NCBI GenBank assembly: GCA_019695185.1
Contig: JAIBAN010000074.1
Coordinates: 1-40,533 of the forward strand
DNA from: Blastocatellia bacterium
GTDB lineage: Bacteria > Acidobacteriota > Blastocatellia > Chloracidobacteriales > Chloracidobacteriaceae
Direction: 5' to 3'
DNA: 40,533 nt
Below the pieces are notes generated by a model. That model saw only the letters and a list, made by a program, of their open reading frames with translations, was not told where the DNA came from and searched no databases. Every line of letters begins with the position of its first letter. The stretch's first letter is position 1. Below, one piece after another: positions 34,410 to 40,533 of this stretch. The position numbers and the translations under genes are program-made.

Positions 34410-34465
34410 AACTGAACTCGTTGATGGCAGGTGACCGGCAATCTTTCCCGTCTCCTGCGACTGCT

Positions 34466-35536
34466 TTACATGAAAAACAGCGCGATGGTGGCGGTCAGCA
34501 CCAGATTGACCAGCGACAGCGGGAGCAGGAATTTCCAGCCCAGATTCATCAACTGGTCATAGCGATAGCGGGGCAGTGTCCCGCGCAGCCACACATATAA
34601 AAACAGGAAGAAGCCCACCTTGGCGGTGAAATAGACCGGTCCCAGCAGCGGGAACTGGTCCACAAACGGTCCCATCCAGCCACCCAGGAAGAGAATCGTC
34701 GCCATCGCCGAGGCCGTTACCATGTTGGCGTATTCGGCAATGAAGAACATGGCGAACTTCATCGAACTGTATTCGGTGTGGAACCCGGCGACGAGTTCCG
34801 TTTCGGCTTCGGGCAAGTCAAAGGGCACGCGGTTGGTTTCGGCCACCATGGCAATCAGAAAGATAAAGAATCCGATGATGCCGGTCGGCGGATACGTGAA
34901 CAGATGCCACTGCATCCCAAACCAGCCAGCCTGATGTTTGCAGATTTCCACCAAATCAAGGGACCCGGCTTGCAGCAGCACCCCGATGATGGACATCACC
35001 ATGGCCAGTTCGTAACTCACCATCTGGGCCGATGACCGCAACCCACCCATGAGGCTGTATTTGTTGTTTGAGGCATACCCGGCCAGCACGATTCCGTACA
35101 CGCCCATTCCGGTCAGCGCAAAGATGGCCAACACCCCAACGTTGACATGCGTGATATGGAGCGGGATTTCCCGGTTGAGACCCGGCATCACAAACTTGTC
35201 GCCAAACGGCAGCAATACATAGCACGTCAGCGCCGGCACCAGTGACATAATCGGGGCCAGGGTATACAGGAACTTGTCGGCGTCGAGCGGAACAATGTCT
35301 TCCTTGAAGATAAATTTGATACCGTCGGCCAACGGTTGCAGGAGTCCTGCCGGACCGACCCGGTTGGGACCCAAACGCATCTGGATATAGGCCAGTACCC
35401 GGCGCTCAAACCAGGTCAGATAGGCGAGCGCCGTCATCAACCCGCCAAAAATAAAGAAAATCTTGAGGCTCCACTCAATGATTAAAGGAATCAACGGTGA
35501 ATCCATGAACGGCTGTGAAAACAGTAGAAGCGGCAT
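34466..35536 (-). CDS. nuoH: NADH-quinone oxidoreductase subunit H
   Basis: The protein has 356 residues and eight transmembrane helices. It is the membrane subunit at the quinone chamber. Seen: LTWFERRVLAYIQMRLGPNRVGPAGLLQPLADGIKFIFKEDIVP, GYASNNKYSLMGGLRSSAQMVSYELAM, and ETNRVPFDLPEAETELVAGFHTEYSSMKFAMFFIAEY with the conserved Glu/Asp set, plus LRGTLPRYRYDQLMNLGWK near the C-terminus. The ATG at 35536 or one ten codons further in (35506) may be the start; the second gives the more usual N-terminus. A small hairpin lies just before the first. Confidence 0.97.
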   Translation of the reverse strand: MPLLLFSQPFMDSPLIPLIIEWSLKIFFIFGGLMTALAYLTWFERRVLAYIQMRLGPNRVGPAGLLQPLADGIKFIFKEDIVPLDADKFLYTLAPIMSLVPALTCYVLLPFGDKFVMPGLNREIPLHITHVNVGVLAIFALTGMGVYGIVLAGYASNNKYSLMGGLRSSAQMVSYELAMVMSIIGVLLQAGSLDLVEICKHQAGWFGMQWHLFTYPPTGIIGFFIFLIAMVAETNRVPFDLPEAETELVAGFHTEYSSMKFAMFFIAEYANMVTASAMATILFLGGWMGPFVDQFPLLGPVYFTAKVGFFLFLYVWLRGTLPRYRYDQLMNLGWKFLLPLSLVNLVLTATIALFFM

Positions 35537-35549
35537 AAGGCTCCGTGCA

Positions 35550-35567
35550 GAAGGCGCAAACGCCTTC
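35550..35567 (-). repeat. Short hairpin before nuoH
   Basis: GAAGGCG (35550-35556) and CGCCTTC (35561-35567) form a perfect 7-bp stem with loop CAAA, ending 13 bases before the nuoH ATG at 35536. No T-run follows on the minus strand, so it is not a normal terminator; it may affect nuoH translation or mRNA stability. Confidence 0.6.
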
Positions 35568-35715
35568 CAGGCTCTCTCTTGGGTATAACCTTCGCTAAGA
35601 CTGAGAACTGACTGCGTGGCAGGCCGGTTTGCCTGCTCTTGTCTCGAATGCTTGAGGCCGTCCCGAATGGAACGAAACCGGAATGTATGTTGCGGCTTTC
35701 CGTTTTGTCAACAAC

Positions 35716-35860
35716 AAGGACTGAGGACTGAGGACAAACCAAGGACTGAGGACTGAGGACTGAGGACTGAGCTTTTTTTCAGAAAGATTAAGGTTTATTC
35801 CTCTTCAGGAGCTTGATTTTGCTTTACTCAGTCCTCAGTCCTCAGTCCTCAGTCCTCCTC
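35716..35860. repeat. Palindromic GGACTGA heptamer arrays between nuoG and nuoH
   Basis: 35716-35771 is a run of GGACTGA units, interrupted once by a short ACAAACCAA, and 35827-35860 is the reversed run (CTCAGTC). The centre is 55 bases, A/T-rich. On the transcript the element starts a few bases after the nuoG stop codon. The rest of this 326-base spacer (35568-35715) has no gene or clear signal. The unit is shared with the AraC/PD40 junction, the PD40 regulator linker and lysK. Confidence 0.92.
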
Positions 35861-35862
35861 TT

Positions 35863-38103
35863 TCAGTCTCCCGCCGCAGCCACAAACTCGCCTTCCCATT
35901 CGGCGGTTTCGCCTTTGTGGGCGTCCCAGAACGGCTGGGCTTCAATCATGGTCGGCACCTGGTTGAGCATGGTGCCCAGTTTGAAAAGTCCTTCGCCCTG
36001 TTCAACGACCCTCGTATCATGCTGGGCGTTTGTGTCAATGGCACCGGTCTGCTTGCGGAGGTCGGCCAGAATCGGGTCAAAGGCAGTTCCCGCAGCCAGT
36101 GGCCGCGACGTGCGGAACGCTCCGTTTGATTCCTTGATTTTGGCAAAGCTCACACCTGAATAACCGGAGATTTCCGTCCCGATGTCTTTGAGCAGGGCCG
36201 CCGCCGAACCTTTTGCATTGATGTTGAGGCCCATTTCCTTGGCAATGGCCTGCACCACCAGCCAATCGGGCCGCAACTGCCCCTGACCTTCCAGGGCGCG
36301 GGCCACGCGCTGCACCTGACCGGCCTGATTGGTAAAGCTGCCATCCTGTTCCGCATAACTTGAGACCGGAAACACCACATCGGCAAGTTGGGCGGTTTCA
36401 GTCAGGAACAGTTCCTGGACCACCAGGAAATCAAGTTTCGCCAAAGCGGTTTTCCACCCGTCGCCATACTGTTCCACCGGGTTGGCTCCAACCAGATAGA
36501 CCGCTTTGACAGCCTGGCCGCATTTTTCGCGGACATCGGCGGCATTGCCGGTCAGCCCCATGTCGAAAGCACCAACGGAATTGTTGTATCCGGCCATCGG
36601 CAGGAAGCACATCTTTTTATCGTCGCTCTTGCCAATCACATCGGCCAGCCGGGCCAGGGCTTTGAGCGCTGCCCCGGTGACCTGGGGTCCCACAACCACG
36701 GCCAGATTTTTGGCTTTGTGAACTGCTTCGCGGACTGCCCGCAAGTCAGCGGCGGGGACGCCTGCCGTTTTGGCCATCTGGTCCAGGCTGGCTTCGTCCA
36801 CCAGTGCCTGCACGATGGCGCTTTCCGCATTCGGGCGGATATGCAGGAACCGGTCAGCCTGCCGCCGGGCAATTTTGATGGGGCGGGAATGCACCACCAG
36901 CAGGTCGGCGTCGTGCTTGCGTTCGGCATAGCGCACGCTGTAGCCCGTGAGCGGGCTTTCCTCGGTCGGGTCGCCGCCAATCACCAATACGGTCGTGGCC
37001 TCCTGCACCTCGGCATGGGTGCCGATGGGGGCCGACAGGTTTTTCCAAAAATCGCCCAGTTCCATTTTGCGGAAGTGGGTCAGGTGCGGCGTGCCAAAAG
37101 CTTTTCCAAGCCGGGCCAGCGTCAGATTGGCTTCGTTGGTCAGGCGCGGGGAGCCAATCACGGCGAGGCTTGCATCACCGCTGGCTTTGCGCACGGCGGC
37201 CAGTTTTTCCGCCGTATATTTCAGGGCTTCATCCCACGAAACCGCCACATGCTGACCGTTTTTCTTCACCAGCGGCGTCTTGAGCCGTTCCGGGCTGCTG
37301 ATAAACGCGCTGCCGTAGCGGCCTTTGATACACAGGAATTCCCCGTTGATGCCGGTCATATCCTTGGAAGCGGCGCGCACATACTCTTCACCCCGGACCC
37401 CCAGATTCAACTGGCATCCGTCCCCGCAATAGGTGCAGGTCGTGACGGTTTCCTTCATGTCCCAGGGACGCGACTTGAAGCGCGAATCCACCGACAGGAG
37501 CGCCCCCACCGGACAGACTTCAACGCAGTTGCCGCATTGTTCGCAGCTCAAATCCTTGCCGTAAAAGCCGATGTATTCATGGGTGCCACGGGCGATTTTG
37601 GTCAGGGCATGCACGTCCATCCATTCTTCGCAGACGCGGATGCAGCGATAACACCGGACGCACCGCTGTTCGTCAAAGGCAATGAAGGGCGAGAGCCGTT
37701 CTTCGCCCGTGTTGTTCTTGTTGACCGCGTATTGGGCATACACCGTGCCGTGGTCAAAGGCCATGTCCTGCAATTCACATTGGCCGCCTTTGTCGCACAC
37801 CGGGCAGTCAAGCGGGTGGTTGCCGAGAATGAAATCCAGCATGCCTTTCCGCATTTCGAGGATTTCGTTTGAGGCCGTGGTGACCACCATGCCGTCGGCC
37901 ACCGTCACCGTGCAGGAGGTCGCCAGTTTCGGCATTTTCTCAATCCGGACCAGACACATGCGGCAGGCGGCCTGCGGGGTCAGGTCCGGGTAGTAGCAAA
38001 AACTCGGAATGTCAATTCCATGGTCTTTGCAGACTTCAATCAGCAGCTTGCCCTTGGGAGCTTCGTATTCCTTCCCATCAATCGTCAATTTGACCATTTC
38101 CAT
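35863..38103 (-). CDS. nuoG: NADH-quinone oxidoreductase subunit G
   Basis: The protein has 746 residues. It is the large iron-sulfur subunit of the peripheral arm of complex I. From the N-terminus: a [2Fe-2S] domain (CYYPDLTPQAACRMC, then a distal Cys), a His/Cys [4Fe-4S] site (GNHPLDCPVCDKGGQCELQ), a two-cluster ferredoxin part (CVRCYRCIRVCEEW and CEQCGNCVEVCPVGAL), and the molybdopterin-fold domain, which keeps CTYCGDGC and a distal Cys (about residues 222-257), the ligands of the extra cluster N7 found in some bacteria. The molybdopterin-like C-terminal half has no cofactor role in this enzyme. The ATG at 38103 is chosen (AGGA at the right distance) over a GTG at 38124. First nuo gene in the window; nuoA-F are absent here. 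Confidence 0.96.
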   Translation of the reverse strand: MEMVKLTIDGKEYEAPKGKLLIEVCKDHGIDIPSFCYYPDLTPQAACRMCLVRIEKMPKLATSCTVTVADGMVVTTASNEILEMRKGMLDFILGNHPLDCPVCDKGGQCELQDMAFDHGTVYAQYAVNKNNTGEERLSPFIAFDEQRCVRCYRCIRVCEEWMDVHALTKIARGTHEYIGFYGKDLSCEQCGNCVEVCPVGALLSVDSRFKSRPWDMKETVTTCTYCGDGCQLNLGVRGEEYVRAASKDMTGINGEFLCIKGRYGSAFISSPERLKTPLVKKNGQHVAVSWDEALKYTAEKLAAVRKASGDASLAVIGSPRLTNEANLTLARLGKAFGTPHLTHFRKMELGDFWKNLSAPIGTHAEVQEATTVLVIGGDPTEESPLTGYSVRYAERKHDADLLVVHSRPIKIARRQADRFLHIRPNAESAIVQALVDEASLDQMAKTAGVPAADLRAVREAVHKAKNLAVVVGPQVTGAALKALARLADVIGKSDDKKMCFLPMAGYNNSVGAFDMGLTGNAADVREKCGQAVKAVYLVGANPVEQYGDGWKTALAKLDFLVVQELFLTETAQLADVVFPVSSYAEQDGSFTNQAGQVQRVARALEGQGQLRPDWLVVQAIAKEMGLNINAKGSAAALLKDIGTEISGYSGVSFAKIKESNGAFRTSRPLAAGTAFDPILADLRKQTGAIDTNAQHDTRVVEQGEGLFKLGTMLNQVPTMIEAQPFWDAHKGETAEWEGEFVAAAGD

Positions 38104-38594
38104 AGCTTGTCCTGAAAACGTCACAACACGAGGCAGGTCGCAGACGCAGCCTTCGTTCGGAGGTTAAACCCGGTTCGTGTCGGTGAGATGAAGATGTCGC
38201 AGATGAATGAATATTTCAGTGCGCGATTCTTTGAATGGCCCGCATACTAGCCGTTCAAACGGAGCCTGACAAGGCGGAGCGACGAAAAAGAAATGCCGTG
38301 GCTGTACTTTTCAACCCGCTGAATCCTCCGGCTTGACAGGCTTTTCCAGGAAGCGTAAAAGGCAGGTAAATAACTCAAGCAAGCCGTCTTCAGCGCCTTT
38401 GAACCACCTCTTCGAAAAGGATTTAACACTGTTTCACACAACCCGACGGAACCCTGACGGCTGACGGCTGCCAAGCAAGCAAAACACACGGCTTGGCCGT
38501 TTGGTACCTTTCACACTGACTTTGGAACCTATTAACAGTTTGTCATCGGATTTCCTGTATTCGGCCAGGTTTGGCCCCTTACTTTGGAGGAACT
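38104..38594. promoter_or_regulatory. Divergent intergenic region between nuoG and the protease gene
   Basis: The 491 bases contain no gene I can support. They must hold the promoters of nuoG (minus) and of the metalloprotease (plus), but I see no convincing -35/-10 pair. Two small features are visible: a short tandem GACGGCT heptamer (about 38454-38470) and an inverted repeat GCCAAGC/GCTTGGC (38470-38476 and 38491-38497) with a 14-base loop, about 100 bases before the protease start. Confidence 0.45.
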
Positions 38595-40533
38595 ATGCGT
38601 ATTCGTCACTTTCGTTTTTCCATCATTCTTTTATTGATTGCGGCTCTCACCCTCAGCACCCAATTCTTTTCCAGTCAGGCTGCCAAAGGCTCCCGGCCCC
38701 GAACCCATCAACGGCAGGAAGTCACGCAGGAGTCCCGCGTTGCAGACCGTGAGCTGGCAGCCACGATTCGCCAACTGGCCAACCGCTCAACCGATGGACT
38801 GGTTGAAGAACAGCTTCCCAATGGAAGTTACCTGCTTGATTTGAAAGGACGGTTTCAAAACGTCTCGCTTGCCAAAATCAACCCTGACGGCAAGATTTCC
38901 GTGGGCTGTGTGACCAGTCTCGGTGAAGCCAACACCTTTTTCGGCAGAAACCTGGAAACCGGCGAAGTCTATCCGGTGCCGGCCCTGCCCGATGAAACCA
39001 CCACCCAGGCAGCGGCTTACGGGATGTCACCGGAAGAACTCCACTTTTACCAATCCTTGATTGCCGAGGCCGCTGCCCGTCGCGTCAACCCGGAAAATGT
39101 CACGATTACCATTTCCAATGCGGACGGAGCCGGCGAAGGATTCAACGACCCGACTGCCAAGGCCCCCGAAGGCGGCAACAACGGAACAACCCTCGGCCAG
39201 CAACGGCTGAATCTGTTCAATCAGGCAGCCTTGATTTGGGGGGCGTTTCTCGACAGCGGTATTCCCATTACCATCAATTCTCAATTCAACCCGCTGACCC
39301 CTTGCTCACCGGGAGGCGGGGTGTTGGGACAGGCCGGAGCGGCCACTTTTCTGCGGGATTTTCCCAATGCCGGGTTCACCAACACTTTTTACCACATTGC
39401 CCTGGCCAATAAACAAACCGGCGGGGACTTAAACGGGGTGGGACCCGAAATCAACGCCACCTTTAACAGCAGTGTGGATACCGGCTGCCTGGGGGCCGGC
39501 ACCCGTTTCTATTATGGCTTTGACAACAGCACGCCTTCGGGGACCATCAATTTGCTGGTGGTGCTCCTCCATGAATTCGGCCACGGATTGGGGTCCTCCA
39601 GTCTGGTTGGTTCCGACGGCAGTTACGGGGGCCAATCCGTTCCCGATATTTGGGCCCGGTTTATGTTTGACCGGACGTTGAGTCTGACGTGGTTCAATAT
39701 GACCCAGGGACAGCGGGCCACCTCCACGCTCAATACCGGCAATGTGTTGTGGGACGGGGCCAATGTCCGGATTGCCTCCGGGTTTTTGACTGCCGGGCGC
39801 GATGCGGCCACCGGACGAGTCCAAATGTATATGCCCAACCCGTTTGAGCCGGGCTCCTCGGTGTCCCACTTTGACACGGCCTGCAATCCCAACCTGTTGA
39901 TGGAGCCGGCCATTAACACCGGACTGCCCCTCACGCTTGACCTGACCCGTCAGCAAATGCGCGACATCGGCTGGTACCGCGATTCGAACACCGACCTGGT
40001 GGCCGATACGATTACCAACGTTCAACCCAGTGGGGGCACGGTCACCGTCGGCAGCAACGTCAATATCACCTGGACCAACAATGGCGGATTCAACCGCAAT
40101 GTGACAATTGAGCTTTCAACCGACGGCGGCACGACCTTCCCGCTGACGATTGCGTCTGACGTGACCAACACCGGAACCCGGTCCTGGACGGTTCCCAACA
40201 ATCCGACCACTCAGGCGCGGGTGCGCGTGCGGGAACATGACTTTGTTGCACCGTTAGGTTCCTCATCAGCCAATTTCACCATTTCCAACGTTGTCAACTC
40301 ACCACCGACCATCACAGCGGGAGCAGCCGTCACCCGACAGCAAGGGAGCGCCGGCTCCACGGCCACGATTGCGACCGTCACCGATGACGCAGGGAACGGA
40401 ACCGTGGGGGTTACGGCAACAACTGTTCCGACCGGCATTACCGTAACCGGCATTACAAATTCAAACGGCACCATCACCGCCACGGTCACCGCCGGCTGTA
40501 CGGCAGCGGTGGGCAACAACACGGTGGTGCTGA
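38595..40533 (+). CDS. Secreted zinc metalloprotease with Ig-like repeats (3' end outside window)
   Basis: The reading frame is open to the window edge, giving 646 residues so far. It starts at the ATG at 38595 with GGAGG five bases upstream. Residues 1-29 form a signal peptide (MRIRHFRFSIILLLIAAL, then a likely cut near SSQAA). A catalytic domain follows with HEFGHGLG (His326, Glu327, His330), the zinc-binding HExxH motif, in a region that also has paired cysteines. The third metal ligand is not obvious; SHFDTACNPNLLMEP downstream is a candidate region. From about residue 470 on there are beta-sandwich repeats: SGGTVTVGSNVNITWT and PPTITAGAAVTRQQGSAGS. It is probably exported and degrades proteins outside the cytoplasm; substrate unknown. 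Confidence 0.85.
   Translation, partial: MRIRHFRFSIILLLIAALTLSTQFFSSQAAKGSRPRTHQRQEVTQESRVADRELAATIRQLANRSTDGLVEEQLPNGSYLLDLKGRFQNVSLAKINPDGKISVGCVTSLGEANTFFGRNLETGEVYPVPALPDETTTQAAAYGMSPEELHFYQSLIAEAAARRVNPENVTITISNADGAGEGFNDPTAKAPEGGNNGTTLGQQRLNLFNQAALIWGAFLDSGIPITINSQFNPLTPCSPGGGVLGQAGAATFLRDFPNAGFTNTFYHIALANKQTGGDLNGVGPEINATFNSSVDTGCLGAGTRFYYGFDNSTPSGTINLLVVLLHEFGHGLGSSSLVGSDGSYGGQSVPDIWARFMFDRTLSLTWFNMTQGQRATSTLNTGNVLWDGANVRIASGFLTAGRDAATGRVQMYMPNPFEPGSSVSHFDTACNPNLLMEPAINTGLPLTLDLTRQQMRDIGWYRDSNTDLVADTITNVQPSGGTVTVGSNVNITWTNNGGFNRNVTIELSTDGGTTFPLTIASDVTNTGTRSWTVPNNPTTQARVRVREHDFVAPLGSSSANFTISNVVNSPPTITAGAAVTRQQGSAGSTATIATVTDDAGNGTVGVTATTVPTGITVTGITNSNGTITATVTAGCTAAVGNNTVVL

Noticed and set aside
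36388..37872. 494-codon open frame on the plus strand opposite nuoG
   Set aside because: It lies wholly antisense to a gene with complete iron-sulfur motifs; its composition is that expected from the complement of a GC-rich coding frame, and it has no family features.
38247..38489. 80-codon frame on the minus strand upstream of nuoG
   Set aside because: No ribosome binding site, no recognisable sequence, and it lies in a region expected to hold promoters.

Overview
The window most likely comes from an Acidobacteriota chromosome, perhaps a Blastocatellia-like lineage. This is an inference from gene content: a membrane-anchored winged-helix/PD40 regulator, three very large Reg_prop/Y_Y_Y sensors, a LysW-type amino-acid pathway and a 14-subunit-type complex I cluster. 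No rRNA or other phylogenetic marker is present.

Layout. 1-9158: a small GlcG/HbpS-like protein, a propeller sensor fused to a Ser/Thr protein kinase, an AraC-type regulator, a winged-helix/PD40 membrane regulator and a secreted TPR protein. 9497-17151: two paralogous propeller-GAF-histidine kinases overlapping by four bases. 22892-17158 (minus strand): the complete carrier-protein operon lysW-lysX-lysY-lysZ-lysJ-lysK, in which intermediates are held on the C-terminal glutamate of LysW; LysX loads the substrate, LysZ and LysY phosphorylate and reduce it, LysJ aminates it and LysK releases the product. 22922-23336: an AT-rich island with one or two small genes. 25072-23438: a DAHL-domain adenylate cyclase. 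27426-25114: an STT3/AglB-like membrane glycosyltransferase. 38103-27626: complex I genes nuoG-nuoH-nuoJ-nuoK-nuoL-nuoM-nuoN plus a rhodanese; nuoI is not in its usual place between nuoH and nuoJ. 38595 to the end: a secreted zinc metalloprotease cut by the window edge.

Two non-coding systems stand out. First, the 5' leader of the lysW operon looks like a transcription attenuator: a consensus -35 box, a 21-codon leader peptide with four Lys and two Arg codons, a hairpin over the end of the leader ORF, and an 11-bp GC-rich hairpin followed by a T-run just before the lysW ribosome binding site. It implies control by charged tRNA-Lys (or tRNA-Arg).

Second, most longer gene junctions carry short tandem arrays of 7-nt or 9-nt units (GGACTGA, GGTTCAG, GTTTTGA, AGTCTTGGG, CGCGAAACA, AAAAGGA types). 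At several junctions two arrays of the same unit face each other in opposite orientation, so the whole spacer can fold into a long stem-loop; the unit differs from junction to junction. Arrays of the same families also lie in frame inside two genes (the winged-helix/PD40 regulator and lysK), where they encode SPQS-rich low-complexity insertions.
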